DNA of 32,145 nt from an uncultured Acidimicrobiaceae bacterium (GCA_903904615.1 CAIVDG010000153.1:1-32145); one strand, 5' to 3'. Shown: positions 1 to 8,442, counted from the stretch's first letter. Made by a program: numbers and translations. The notes: generated from the letters alone by a model not told the origin.

Positions 1-357
1 GCTGCGCGCTCTCATCCGTCGCTCACGGGTCAGCTCGTTGCGGTGTTTCAGCCAAACCGTTTTCATCGAATTGCGGCAATGGCCGACACGTACGCCGATT
101 GTTTTGAAGCCGCAGATGTAGTGGTCATCACAGATGTCTATGCGTCGGGTACGGCTTTCATTGAAGGTGTTACCGGCGAACTTGTCGTGAACTATGTGAA
201 AGAAGCACATCCAGATGCGCGCGTGGTGTGGGCTCCACAACGAAAAGACATCGTCGATTTTGTTGGCTCGTTTCTGACACCTGGTGATGTCTGCATCTCT
301 ATGGGATGTGGCGACATTGAGACATTTCCTGACGATCTCTTGGAGACAGCGCAATGA
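1..357 (+). CDS. murC: UDP-N-acetylmuramate--L-alanine ligase, C-terminal part (5' truncated by window)
   Basis: The reading frame is open from base 1, so only the last 118 residues are visible. They fit the C-terminal ligase domain of MurC, the cytoplasmic enzyme that adds L-Ala to UDP-MurNAc in peptidoglycan precursor synthesis. The visible marks are a VAVFQPNRFHR block, counterpart of the family's FQPHRYTR, and a following ADVVVITDVYASG block. The ATP-binding P-loop and central domain lie upstream of the window. The stop codon overlaps the murB start (ATGA), which implies coupled translation in the division and cell-wall operon. MurC is preferred over other Mur ligases because of the FQPxR block and the murB neighbour. 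Confidence 0.88.
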   Translation, partial: AARSHPSLTGQLVAVFQPNRFHRIAAMADTYADCFEAADVVVITDVYASGTAFIEGVTGELVVNYVKEAHPDARVVWAPQRKDIVDFVGSFLTPGDVCISMGCGDIETFPDDLLETAQ

Positions 358-1376
358 CGGCATGGGACACAGACCTTGTTCGTCGAATGCTTGGTGAACA
401 CGATGTGCAGTGGGAAGACAACAAGCCCATGGCGTTGCTCACCACTTATGCGGTGGGCGGAATGGCACGCATTGCTGTCACGGTGCGCACCTACGACGAC
501 ATGCAGAAACTGGCTGTGGCATTATCGGTGTGTGGAGATGTCCCACTGGTCGTTCTTGGCAGGGGAAGCAACACTCTGTTTTCCGACTCAGGATTCAACG
601 GGGTTGTAGTCATCGTTGGTACATCGGATGAATCAAAATCAATCCAGTGCACCGGTGATGTGGTGAGTGCCGCGGGATCAATGTTGATGCCCGTGTTGGC
701 GCGTAGATCAGTGCAGGCCGCACGTGGTGGTTTGGAGTGGTGCGTGGGAATTCCTGGCACTGTTGGTGGTGCTGTGCGCATGAACGCTGGTGGCCATGGT
801 GCAGAAATGGTCGACTCGTTGCTCAGTGCTCGAGTGTTGTCTCTGCGTTCAGGTGAAACCCATGTTGTGCCGCAGGCGGCTTTAGGGCTTCATTTTCGTG
901 GGTCTGCTCTTAGCCCGCATCACATTGTGGTGTCAGCAGAGTTCGCTACAACCTCTCAAGATGTTCAACAAGGAACCGCCGAGATTGATCACATCGTGGC
1001 GTGGCGACGAGAACACCAACCTGGAGGACGCAATGCAGGGTCTGTCTTCGTCAACCCGGCACCTGGTGCGGGAAGTGCTGGCGCATTAATTGACGCTGCA
1101 GGTTTGCGCGGATTCACCAGTGGAGGCGCGCACGTGTCAGAAAAGCATGCGAACTTCATTCAGGCGTCCGACACGGCCTCGGCAAGTGACATTATTGATG
1201 TGATGAACCATGTGCAAAACGTTGTTCGTGAACGAACAGGAACCGTGTTGCGCAGCGAAGTTCGTCTCGTGGGTTTCGCGGAAGACATTGCTCTGCAGTT
1301 TGCCGACACACAACACGAAGCGCCGCAGTTCATTAGTGCACGTCACGCTCTGTGCTCGATGCTGGGGGAGATGTAG
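354..1376 (+). CDS. murB: UDP-N-acetylenolpyruvoylglucosamine reductase MurB
   Basis: This 340-residue flavoprotein reduces UDP-GlcNAc-enolpyruvate to UDP-MurNAc with NADPH, the second committed step of peptidoglycan precursor synthesis in the cytoplasm. The FAD-binding segment is seen as GRGSNTLF (residues 69-76) and GIPGTVGGAVRMNAGG (132-147). The proton-donor serine sits in NAGSVFVNP (Ser230). The late catalytic Glu is probably Glu302 in RSEVRLVG. The start ATG overlaps the murC stop and the stop overlaps the GTG of ftsQ, so the three genes are translationally coupled. The length is normal for a type I MurB. Confidence 0.95.
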   Translation: MTAWDTDLVRRMLGEHDVQWEDNKPMALLTTYAVGGMARIAVTVRTYDDMQKLAVALSVCGDVPLVVLGRGSNTLFSDSGFNGVVVIVGTSDESKSIQCTGDVVSAAGSMLMPVLARRSVQAARGGLEWCVGIPGTVGGAVRMNAGGHGAEMVDSLLSARVLSLRSGETHVVPQAALGLHFRGSALSPHHIVVSAEFATTSQDVQQGTAEIDHIVAWRREHQPGGRNAGSVFVNPAPGAGSAGALIDAAGLRGFTSGGAHVSEKHANFIQASDTASASDIIDVMNHVQNVVRERTGTVLRSEVRLVGFAEDIALQFADTQHEAPQFISARHALCSMLGEM

Positions 1377-2524
1377 TGGCCGGCAGAGACGACACACCTA
1401 TTGGTGAGTCAGACGAAGTTGCGGTGACCGATGTCAGCAAAGAGGTTCTTGAAGAATTGTCCATTTTGTTCGGCGACTCAGCACCCGTCGCGACAGAAGA
1501 CGATTCGTTAGTAGAGCCTCACGACGGATCCACCACCAACGTTGTTTCTTTTGTCCCGAAAGACCCGTCAACTCGCGATATCAGTGACCCAATTCCCGAC
1601 AACGTGATTGTTATTGGTGAAGAAGATCTGTCTGACCGCACACCGGCGCCACCAGACCCACTTCTCGGACCACTCGCTCGGGCCGGTGACGATGTTGTGG
1701 AGATCACAGACGACGGCGGAACTGTGGTGATCGACGCTGACTCTATGGATCGAGTGGTCATTGTGGATGACGACCGACCCGACTCCACATTTGAAGAACG
1801 TCAACGCCGCCACAAACGACGTGAACGCCTGCGTCGCGTGAAATGGGTGAAGCTGGCCGGAGTGGTAGTGGTCGCCAGTGTCGTAGTGGCGGGTGTGTTG
1901 GCATCGCCGTTGTTTGCAATTCGGCGCGTCACCTTCGAAGGTGTTGTGTACACCAGCAAAGAAACTGTCGCAAAAGTGACGGACTCCATTGAGGGCTCAT
2001 CCATCTTTACTGTCGATACTGCGAAGGCACGTGAACAACTGTTGGACGATCCATGGGTGGCAGAAGTTCGCATCACCACGGACTTCCCAGGTAAGGCACT
2101 CGTTGAGGTTGCCGAGCGAGTTCCTGTGGTGTGGTACGTGGCTGACGACCAGAAGGCCAGAGTGGTTGATGACCGTGGACATGTGGTGGCCGTGCTGACT
2201 GGGTGGCCCACCAAGTACTTGCGAGTCATCGGTACAGGCCCGGCGCTAGAGGCGGGAGCCATCGCCGACGATGTGTATCGCGCTGCTGCGCAATTGGTGC
2301 TGGCTCTGCCCGATGAGATTCGCACAAAGGTGAAAGCGCTTGAACTCACGGGCGGGGGAGAGCTTTCCATGATCTTGAAGAGCGGCACCATTGTCCGTTT
2401 TGGGCCGCCCACCAATCTGCAGGACAAACTGATTGCCATAGTGGTTCTGTTCCGGCGACAAGACCCCGCCACATTGGCTGTGGTGGATGTCTCCACGGGT
2501 GACCCAACAGTGCAATTGCGGTAA
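1376..2524 (+). CDS. ftsQ: Cell division protein FtsQ (POTRA domain), long acidic N-terminus
   Basis: This is a bitopic divisome protein of 382 residues. The GTG at 1376 is chosen because GGGGGAG (1364-1370) lies 5 nt upstream and the GTG overlaps the murB stop; an in-frame ATG at 1352 would lie inside murB with no clear ribosome site. Residues 1-140 are cytoplasmic and very rich in Asp and Glu. Residues 141-159 are strongly basic, one membrane helix follows (about 160-180), then an extracytoplasmic POTRA domain beginning AIRRVTFEGV and the FtsQ/DivIB beta domain. In known systems FtsQ links FtsB/FtsL to the septal synthase. The cytoplasmic tail is longer than in model proteins. Identification rests on topology, POTRA-like sequence and position between murB and ftsZ. 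Confidence 0.87.
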   Translation: MAGRDDTPIGESDEVAVTDVSKEVLEELSILFGDSAPVATEDDSLVEPHDGSTTNVVSFVPKDPSTRDISDPIPDNVIVIGEEDLSDRTPAPPDPLLGPLARAGDDVVEITDDGGTVVIDADSMDRVVIVDDDRPDSTFEERQRRHKRRERLRRVKWVKLAGVVVVASVVVAGVLASPLFAIRRVTFEGVVYTSKETVAKVTDSIEGSSIFTVDTAKAREQLLDDPWVAEVRITTDFPGKALVEVAERVPVVWYVADDQKARVVDDRGHVVAVLTGWPTKYLRVIGTGPALEAGAIADDVYRAAAQLVLALPDEIRTKVKALELTGGGELSMILKSGTIVRFGPPTNLQDKLIAIVVLFRRQDPATLAVVDVSTGDPTVQLR

Positions 2525-2600
2525 ATCTGCAGAAATACGGCGTCCAAGAAGCTGTATTGCACCAAATTGGCGCCGTTGTGTGGAAACATTGAGGAACACA

Positions 2601-2613
2601 GTCCGTAACGGAC
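2601..2613. repeat. Perfect 13-bp palindrome in the ftsZ leader
   Basis: GTCCGT-A-ACGGAC is a perfect inverted repeat with 6-bp arms. It lies 8 nt before the ftsZ Shine-Dalgarno in the 111-bp gap after ftsQ. It could be a protein-binding site, or a small hairpin (5-bp stem, TAA loop) affecting initiation. I could not place a convincing promoter in this gap, so ftsZ may be partly read from the upstream operon. Confidence 0.5.
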
Positions 2614-2621
2614 GTTTCTTC

Positions 2622-2629
2622 GGAGGAAA
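2622..2629 (+). promoter_or_regulatory. Strong Shine-Dalgarno of ftsZ
   Basis: GGAGGAAA is a near-perfect anti-16S match. The GGAGG core ends 9 nt before the ATG at 2636. It selects that start over the out-of-frame ATG at 2629. It is one of the strongest ribosome sites in the window, as expected for an abundant protein. Confidence 0.8.
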
Positions 2630-2635
2630 TGGCTC

Positions 2636-3742
2636 ATGGCCGGAGCACCACAGAACTATCTCGCAGTCATCAAAGTAATTGGCGTCGGTGGAGGCGGAGT
2701 CAACGCCGTCAACCGAATGATCGATGCTGGGCTGCGTGGCGTCGAGTTTGTTGCAATCAACACTGACGCTCAAGCGCTCCTTATGAGCGATGCCGACGTG
2801 AAGCTCGACATTGGTCGTGAACTCACACGTGGTCTTGGTGCCGGTTCCGACCCAGAAGTGGGCAAGGCCGCAGCAGAAGCACACCGCGCAGAAATTGAAG
2901 AACTCATTAATGGTTCCGACATGGTGTTCATTACAGCTGGTGAAGGTGGCGGTACTGGTACAGGTGCTGCTCCCGTCGTTGCTGAAATCTCAAAGTCTTT
3001 GGGTGCACTCACCATTGGTGTTGTCACTCGTCCGTTCCAGTTTGAAGGCCGTCGTCGCTCGGTGCAGGCCGACAATGGCATTCAGCGTTTGAAGGAAAAG
3101 GTAGACACACTCATCGTTATTCCGAACGATCGTTTGTTGTCCGTTGCCAACGACAAGACATCGCTGATCAACGCATTCAAGATGGCCGATGAAATTCTGT
3201 TGCAAGGTGTTGCTGGCATCACCAACCTCATCACCACGCCTGGCCTTATTAACACCGACTTCGCCGACGTCAAGATGATCCTCACCAACGCTGGTTCAGC
3301 CTTAATGGGAATTGGTGTTGCGAGCGGAGACAACCGCGCAGTTACTGCAGCAAAAGACGCTATTTCCAGCCCAATGCTGGAAGCAGCCATCGACGGTGCA
3401 CGTGGCGTTCTGCTGAACATTACGGGTCCGTCCAGCATGGGTCTGTTCGAAGTCAACGCTGCTGCCGACGAAGTACACGCAGTTGCTCACCAAGACGCAA
3501 ACATCATCTTCGGTACGGTTATCGACGACGAAATGGGCGACGAAATCAAGGTCACTGTCATCGCAGCCGGTTTTGAACGCTGGGACTCTGGTGCATCTAA
3601 CTCTGCGTCGTTTGCAACTCGCTCTAGCTCGCGTCCAGCCGATTCTCGTCCGAGCACAAGCAATGTGCGTGACATCTTCTCCGACAGCGATCCGTTGTCA
3701 GACGATGATGATGATTTCGACGTTCCATCGTTCTTGAAATAG
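2636..3742 (+). CDS. ftsZ: Cell division GTPase FtsZ
   Basis: FtsZ is the tubulin homologue that polymerises with GTP into the cytokinetic ring (368 residues, normal length). The nucleotide site is seen in GVGGGGVNAV (16-25) and the tubulin signature GGGTGTGAAP (104-113). The T7 loop NTDFADVK (206-213) supplies the catalytic acids. A variable linker rich in Ser and Asp (about 320-358) ends in the conserved tail DFDVPSFLK, which binds SepF in actinobacteria. There is no ftsA nearby, which suits the FtsZ-SepF anchoring mode, and sepF is two genes downstream. Confidence 0.98.
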   Translation: MAGAPQNYLAVIKVIGVGGGGVNAVNRMIDAGLRGVEFVAINTDAQALLMSDADVKLDIGRELTRGLGAGSDPEVGKAAAEAHRAEIEELINGSDMVFITAGEGGGTGTGAAPVVAEISKSLGALTIGVVTRPFQFEGRRRSVQADNGIQRLKEKVDTLIVIPNDRLLSVANDKTSLINAFKMADEILLQGVAGITNLITTPGLINTDFADVKMILTNAGSALMGIGVASGDNRAVTAAKDAISSPMLEAAIDGARGVLLNITGPSSMGLFEVNAAADEVHAVAHQDANIIFGTVIDDEMGDEIKVTVIAAGFERWDSGASNSASFATRSSSRPADSRPSTSNVRDIFSDSDPLSDDDDDFDVPSFLK

Positions 3743-3754
3743 GTCATCGCACAA

Positions 3755-4408
3755 GTGATCGACCCAGAAGTGGTCGCGTCGCGCGTCCAAGAGATACGAC
3801 TCGACATTGGTCGGCTCGCTAGGCATCCAGTGTCTCTGGTTGCTGTCACTAAAACTTTTCCAGTTGAGGCGTGGAACATCGCACTGAGCGCTGGCTGCGA
3901 TGCGGTGGGTGAGAACTACGCGCAAGAACTTTTGGAAAAGGTGGGTCAGAGTCCAGCCGGTCTGCCCATTCATTTCGTGGGTGCCATCCAGTCGAACAAA
4001 GTAAAGGCCCTTGCGCCACATGTGGCCCTGTGGCATGGGGTTGACCGACCCTCAGTGGTGGACGAAATTGGGCGGCGCGCCCCGGGAGCCGCGGTACTGC
4101 TGCAGGTGAATACCACCGATGAGGAATCCAAATCTGGGGTATCGCCAGCGGGTCTCGATGCTGTGCTTTCGCGCGCCATAGAGGCTGGGCTGCAGGTACG
4201 TGGTCTCATGACGCTTGGTCCCACTCACGGAACCGAGGCCGACATTCGGGCGTCATTTACCCAATTGCGGGCCCTTGCAGATCAGCACCATTTGGTGGAG
4301 TGCTCAATGGGAATGTCGGGGGACTATCGCATTGCGTTGGAGTGTGGTGCCACCATCATTCGCATCGGAAGCATGCTGTTTGGACCACGCTCGTCGGTAG
4401 GTCCGTAA
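3755..4408 (+). CDS. YggS/PLPBP family pyridoxal phosphate homeostasis protein
   Basis: This 217-residue single-domain PLP protein of the YggS/PROSC family binds pyridoxal phosphate without a known catalytic turnover and helps keep free PLP and amino/keto-acid pools in balance. The PLP lysine is Lys33 in VAVTKTFP. Other family blocks are GENYAQEL, HFVGAIQSNK and the C-terminal SMGMSGDYRIALECG...IRIGSMLFG. It starts with GTG 12 nt after ftsZ, with only a weak ribosome site, so it is probably coupled to ftsZ. Its place between ftsZ and sepF is conserved in actinobacteria, though yfiH (usually between ftsZ and yggS) is absent here. Confidence 0.93.
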   Translation: MIDPEVVASRVQEIRLDIGRLARHPVSLVAVTKTFPVEAWNIALSAGCDAVGENYAQELLEKVGQSPAGLPIHFVGAIQSNKVKALAPHVALWHGVDRPSVVDEIGRRAPGAAVLLQVNTTDEESKSGVSPAGLDAVLSRAIEAGLQVRGLMTLGPTHGTEADIRASFTQLRALADQHHLVECSMGMSGDYRIALECGATIIRIGSMLFGPRSSVGP

Positions 4409-4435
4409 CTCCCACATCTGGTAAGGAAAACGGAT

Positions 4436-4441
4436 TAGCCT
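4436..4441 (+). promoter_or_regulatory. Probable leaderless -10 element of sepF
   Basis: TAGCCT ends 6 nt before the sepF ATG, which would put transcription start at or next to the start codon. The same hexamer with the same 6-nt gap precedes ileS. No good -35 element was found. The 39-bp gap after yggS allows a separate promoter here. Confidence 0.5.
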
Positions 4442-4447
4442 GAAGGC

Positions 4448-4987
4448 ATGTCGTTTTTCCGTCGCGCAATGGATTATCTGGGTCTCAGCAATGAAGAGGC
4501 GTACGACGATTACGACATGTCCATGGAGTACGAGCGCCCCGCACGCACGCAGAGGCCTGCTCCAAACACCGAACCGCTCACACGTCGTGGTTACGAACCT
4601 GAATACTCGTCGGAAACACAACGTCCTGCACCTCGTCCACAACGAGTAGATGACACAGGTGCTGCACGTCGTCCCGACGATTCAGGTTTACAAGTTCGCC
4701 CAGTTGGCGCTCCACGCACGGCACCAACCGTTCGCGCAGTTCCTGCTGCCGGAGACACCGTCACCATTCGTCCACGTAACTTCAACGAAGCTCAAGCAAT
4801 TGCCGATCATTTCAAAGATGGTGTTCCAGTCATTGTGAATCTTGAAGGCGCTGATCGTGAAATGGCGCGACGCGTCATCGACTTTGCAAGCGGCATGTGT
4901 TACGCACTCAGCGGAACAATGGAAAAAGTTGGTAGCGGTGTGTATCTGTTGAAGCCGGCTGTCAGCTTCGACCAACCCATGTACTAA
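4448..4987 (+). CDS. sepF: Cell division protein SepF
   Basis: SepF anchors FtsZ filaments to the membrane (179 residues). The N-terminal MSFFRRAMDYLGL can form the membrane-binding amphipathic helix. A Pro/Arg-rich linker (about 25-95) follows, then the SepF core from TVTIRPRNFNEAQAIADHF through VIVNLEGADREMARRVIDFASGMCYALSG to GVYLLKP (about 98-172), with the conserved glycine-containing dimer region. It sits between yggS and yggT as in other actinobacteria, with 6 nt to yggT. In lineages without FtsA, SepF is the main FtsZ tether, which matches the PSFLK tail on FtsZ here. Confidence 0.96.
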   Translation: MSFFRRAMDYLGLSNEEAYDDYDMSMEYERPARTQRPAPNTEPLTRRGYEPEYSSETQRPAPRPQRVDDTGAARRPDDSGLQVRPVGAPRTAPTVRAVPAAGDTVTIRPRNFNEAQAIADHFKDGVPVIVNLEGADREMARRVIDFASGMCYALSGTMEKVGSGVYLLKPAVSFDQPMY

Positions 4988-4993
4988 GTCGCC

Positions 4994-5233
4994 ATGACTC
5001 TCGTTGCTCAACTTCTCTACCTGTACACGCTTGCAATTTTCGCGCGGGCAATTCTGTCGTTTTTCCCCATGCGGCCTGGTTCACCAATAGCACCTGTCGC
5101 ACAGTTTCTGTATCGAATTACAGAACCAGTTCTCGCGCCGGTTCGTCGTGTGCTCCCGTCCATGGGTGGCCTCGATCTTTCGCCGCTCGTTGTCATTCTG
5201 GGCATTCAAATTCTCACCGGCATTCTGTTGTAG
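4994..5233 (+). CDS. YggT family membrane protein
   Basis: This 79-residue integral membrane protein has two hydrophobic helices (about 3-22 and 62-79). Between them is the family motif YRITEPVLAPVRRVLPSMGGLDLSP, cited here by position 36-60, with its conserved TEP, P-R-R and D-x-SP elements. It follows sepF by 6 nt, the usual arrangement. Its molecular role is not established; links to division and to osmotic or potassium homeostasis have been suggested. In mycobacteria and streptomycetes divIVA/wag31 comes next, but here only 48 bp separate it from ileS. Confidence 0.9.
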   Translation: MTLVAQLLYLYTLAIFARAILSFFPMRPGSPIAPVAQFLYRITEPVLAPVRRVLPSMGGLDLSPLVVILGIQILTGILL

Positions 5234-5269
5234 GCCTTGTAGTCACGTGTTCAGCGTGGCCATTGCCTC

Positions 5270-5275
5270 TAGCCT
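5270..5275 (+). promoter_or_regulatory. Probable leaderless -10 element of ileS
   Basis: TAGCCT ends 6 nt before the GTG of ileS, repeating the arrangement in front of sepF. The poor -35 match (TGTTCA, spacer 16) and lack of any ribosome site fit a leaderless transcript. No T-box leader could fit in the 48-bp gap. Confidence 0.5.
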
Positions 5276-5281
5276 TACTGC

Positions 5282-8200
5282 GTGACGTACCCGCAGGTTG
5301 ACCCCCAGCCGAACTTTCCCCGCCTTGAAGAGGGAGTTCTAGCGCGTTGGGAACGCGACAATACCTTTGCCGACAGCGTTGCTGCCCGAGAGGTGGGCAC
5401 AAACGGAGACAACGAATTCATCTTCTACGACGGTCCACCATTTGCCAACGGACTTCCGCACTACGGGCATCTCCTCACCGGATTCGTGAAAGACGCAGTG
5501 CCTCGCTATCAGACAATGCGAGGTCGACACGTTGAACGTCGCTTCGGATGGGATTGCCATGGTCTGCCCGCAGAAGTGGAAGCAGAAAAAGAACTCGGCA
5601 TCGCTGGGCACCCTGCTATTGCTGCATTCGGAATCGACAAGTTCAACGATGCATGCCGTACCAGTGTGTTGCGATACACAGACGAATGGCAACGCTATGT
5701 AACTCGCCAAGCCCGTTGGGTTGACTTCGGTAACGATTACAAAACTCTCGACACGCCGTACATGGAAAGTGTGATGTGGGCGTTTCGGACTTTGTGGGAC
5801 AAGGGACTCATTTACGAAGGTTTCCGTGTTCTTGCCTATTGCTGGCGTTGCGAGACTCCGTTGTCGAACACGGAAACCCGCATGGACGACGTGTATCGGG
5901 ATCGTCAGGATCCGGCTCTCACCGTTGCCTTTACTTTGGAAACAGGCGAGAAAATTCTTGCGTGGACCACAACGCCGTGGACACTGCCATCAAACCTGGC
6001 ACTAGCCGTTGGTCCAGATGTGGATTATGTGGCAGTGAAACACACCGACGGGAATACGTATCTTCTTGCCGAGGCACGCTTGGGCGCATACGAGAAAGAG
6101 CTTGAAGGCGCCGAAGTGCTTCGCACCGTGAAGGGTTCTGAACTTGCAGGCCTTCGTTACACGCCGCTGTTCCCATTCTTTGCCGACACCGAGAATGCTT
6201 TTGTTGTCTTGAATGCAGAGTTCGTCACCACCGAAGACGGCACGGGCGTAGTGCACATGGCCCCAGGTTTCGGTGAAGACGACCAGAACGAATGCAACGC
6301 AGCAGGTATTCCCACTATCTGTCCCATGGACGAGCACGGTCAGTACACGGTTGAAGTCACTCCGTGGGCTGGTCGCCATGTGTTTGACGCAAATACAGAC
6401 GTCATCAAATCATTGAAGGAAATGGGAGTCGTTCTTCGTCACGATTCCTACAACCACAGTTACCCACACTGCTGGCGCTGTGCAGAGCCATTGGTGTATC
6501 GCGCAGTCTCTTCGTGGTTTGTCCAAGTCACAAAGTTCCGCGACCGCATGGTGGAACTCAACCAAAGCATTAACTGGACACCAGAACACATCAAAGATGG
6601 AACATTTGGTAAGTGGTTGGCCAATGCGCGTGACTGGGCAATTAGTCGAAATCGATTCTGGGGCTCGCCCATTCCTGTGTGGAAGAGCGACGACCCGAGG
6701 TACCCACGCATCGATGTCTATGGCTCGTTAGAAGAACTTGAACGCGACTTTGGGGTGGCCGTTACCGACCTTCACCGACCAGGTATCGACAATTTGGTGC
6801 GTCCTAATCCCGACGACCCAACCGGTCAATCAATGATGCGCCGAGTGCCAGAGGTTCTCGATTGCTGGTTTGAAAGCGGCTCTATGCCGTTCGCTCAGGT
6901 GCACTATCCGTTTGAGAATCGTGAGTGGTTCGAGAATCATTACCCAGGCGATTTCATCGTTGAGTACATCGGTCAAACACGCGGGTGGTTCTACACGCTT
7001 CATGTTTTGGCAACTGCGTTGTTCGATCGTCCATCCTTTGCGTCTTGTGTCAGTCACGGAATTGTGTTGGGTGACGATGGCGCCAAGATGTCAAAGAGTT
7101 TGCGCAACTACCCAGACCCCATGGCTGTCTTCGATTCGCACGGTGCCGACGCCATGCGTTGGTATCTCTTGTCTTCACCCATCTTGCGCGGTGGAGACTT
7201 CTCTGTCACTGAAGTGGGCATGCGTGACACGGTGCGTCAAGTGCTGTTGCCCATGTGGAACTCGTGGTACTTCTTGTCGCTCTACGCAAACGCAGAGAAC
7301 AAGTCCGGTTCAGTTCGTACCGATTCCACCAATGTTCTCGACAGGTATGTGCTGGCAAAGTTGGCAGACACCATCGACAGCGTCACCGTCTCTATGGATT
7401 CGTACGACTTGTTCGCGGCGTGCCACACCATTCGAACATTTCTCGATGTGCTCACTAATTGGTACATCCGCCGTAGTCGCGATCGATTCTGGGCGGGCGA
7501 TCAAGACGCAATAGATACGTTGCATACGGTTCTCGACTACGTCACAAAGATCTCAGCACCATTGCTGCCGTTGTTGAGCGACGAAATAAGTAGGGGGCTG
7601 TCAAACGGTGGACCAAGCGTTCACCTTGCCGATTGGCCCACAAGTGCAGCACTCCCACGCGATGCGGCGTTGGTCGCATCTATGGACATGGTGCGCGATG
7701 TGTGTTCGTCGGCGTTGTCAGTGCGTAAGGCACATGGTCGTCGTGTTCGTCTTCCACTGCAATCAGTCACTGTTGCGTCACCCTCTGCAGCATCGCTCGA
7801 TAAATTCCTCGACATCGTTCGCGATGAAGTCAATGTGCGCGAGGTTATTCTTACGGACGATGTCGCAGCTGTCGCCTCTCACGAATTGCAAGTAGTTCCC
7901 GCCGTAGTGGGCCCGCGTCTTGGAAAGAACACGCAAAAAGTTATCGGTGCAGTGAAGAAGGGCGAATGGGAGCAGCGTGGTGATGTCATCGTTGTTGCCG
8001 GCGAAGAATTGCAGCCTGGAGAGTACGCATTGAAGCTGGTCACCAAAGAAGGAACTGCAAGTGCGCCGTTGCCGGGCGGATCTGGAGTTGTGGTGTTGAA
8101 CACAGATGTCACGCCAGAGCTTGAAGCCGAAGGTCTCGCACGAGATGTTGTGCGTGCAGTTCAGCAAGCCCGCCGAGACGCCCAACTCAATGTGTCCGAT

Positions 8201-8374
8201 CGAATCACTCTCACTCTGAGCGTGGATGACGTGGTCGCCACCCAACTGGCACCGCATGAAGCACTTATTTCTGGTGAAACTCTGGCTACGTCTGTGGTCT
8301 GGGACCCTTCTTTGGAGCGTTCAGTCTCCATTGAAGGGACATCCATAGGTGTGTCAGTTTCCGCTAATCGTTGA
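5282..8374 (+). CDS. ileS: Isoleucyl-tRNA synthetase, eukaryote-like type (IleS2)
   Basis: This class I synthetase (1030 residues) charges tRNA-Ile. The HIGH motif is HYGH (60-63) in PPFANGLPHYGHLLTG. KMSKS is at 602-606, followed by LRNYPDP rather than the LGN of the common bacterial type. The CP1 editing insert lies between about 200 and 400. The C-terminus has no Cys-rich zinc finger; instead it carries the extended domain of the eukaryote-like form (LGKNTQKVIGAVKKGEW and later LEAEGLARDVVRAVQQARRDA). This form is usual in mycobacteria and is generally insensitive to mupirocin, an inference here. GTG is taken as start because the conserved N-terminus FPRLEEGVLARWE begins at residue 12. Confidence 0.96.
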   Translation: MTYPQVDPQPNFPRLEEGVLARWERDNTFADSVAAREVGTNGDNEFIFYDGPPFANGLPHYGHLLTGFVKDAVPRYQTMRGRHVERRFGWDCHGLPAEVEAEKELGIAGHPAIAAFGIDKFNDACRTSVLRYTDEWQRYVTRQARWVDFGNDYKTLDTPYMESVMWAFRTLWDKGLIYEGFRVLAYCWRCETPLSNTETRMDDVYRDRQDPALTVAFTLETGEKILAWTTTPWTLPSNLALAVGPDVDYVAVKHTDGNTYLLAEARLGAYEKELEGAEVLRTVKGSELAGLRYTPLFPFFADTENAFVVLNAEFVTTEDGTGVVHMAPGFGEDDQNECNAAGIPTICPMDEHGQYTVEVTPWAGRHVFDANTDVIKSLKEMGVVLRHDSYNHSYPHCWRCAEPLVYRAVSSWFVQVTKFRDRMVELNQSINWTPEHIKDGTFGKWLANARDWAISRNRFWGSPIPVWKSDDPRYPRIDVYGSLEELERDFGVAVTDLHRPGIDNLVRPNPDDPTGQSMMRRVPEVLDCWFESGSMPFAQVHYPFENREWFENHYPGDFIVEYIGQTRGWFYTLHVLATALFDRPSFASCVSHGIVLGDDGAKMSKSLRNYPDPMAVFDSHGADAMRWYLLSSPILRGGDFSVTEVGMRDTVRQVLLPMWNSWYFLSLYANAENKSGSVRTDSTNVLDRYVLAKLADTIDSVTVSMDSYDLFAACHTIRTFLDVLTNWYIRRSRDRFWAGDQDAIDTLHTVLDYVTKISAPLLPLLSDEISRGLSNGGPSVHLADWPTSAALPRDAALVASMDMVRDVCSSALSVRKAHGRRVRLPLQSVTVASPSAASLDKFLDIVRDEVNVREVILTDDVAAVASHELQVVPAVVGPRLGKNTQKVIGAVKKGEWEQRGDVIVVAGEELQPGEYALKLVTKEGTASAPLPGGSGVVVLNTDVTPELEAEGLARDVVRAVQQARRDAQLNVSDRITLTLSVDDVVATQLAPHEALISGETLATSVVWDPSLERSVSIEGTSIGVSVSANR

Positions 8375-8401
8375 GTTAGGCCCTTTCGGGTCGTAGCCTC
8401 T
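8373..8401 (+). promoter_or_regulatory. Sigma-70-type promoter of the Lys-rich TraR-like gene
   Basis: TTGAGT (8373-8378), a 17-nt spacer and TAGCCT (8396-8401) form a good -35/-10 pair directly after the ileS stop. Transcription would begin near 8408, leaving a leader of about 35 nt with an AAAGAGAG ribosome site before the ATG at 8443. The -10 hexamer is the one seen at sepF and ileS. Confidence 0.55.
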
Positions 8402-8442
8402 CGGGGCAACACGGGCATCCCCGTTGAAAGAGAGTATTCACC

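Noticed and set aside
1801..2637. 278-residue minus-strand frame opposite ftsQ
   Set aside because: It is antisense to a recognised gene, rich in Ser/Thr/Arg with no motif; codon bias of the plus strand explains it.
5234..5281. T-box leader for ileS
   Set aside because: Only 48 bp separate yggT from ileS, too short for a T-box; the -10 placement suggests a leaderless message.
8381..8424. Terminator hairpin after ileS (CCC-TTT-GGG and CGGGG...CCCCG)
   Set aside because: The stems are 4-5 bp with no T run, and the region is better explained as the promoter and leader of the next gene.
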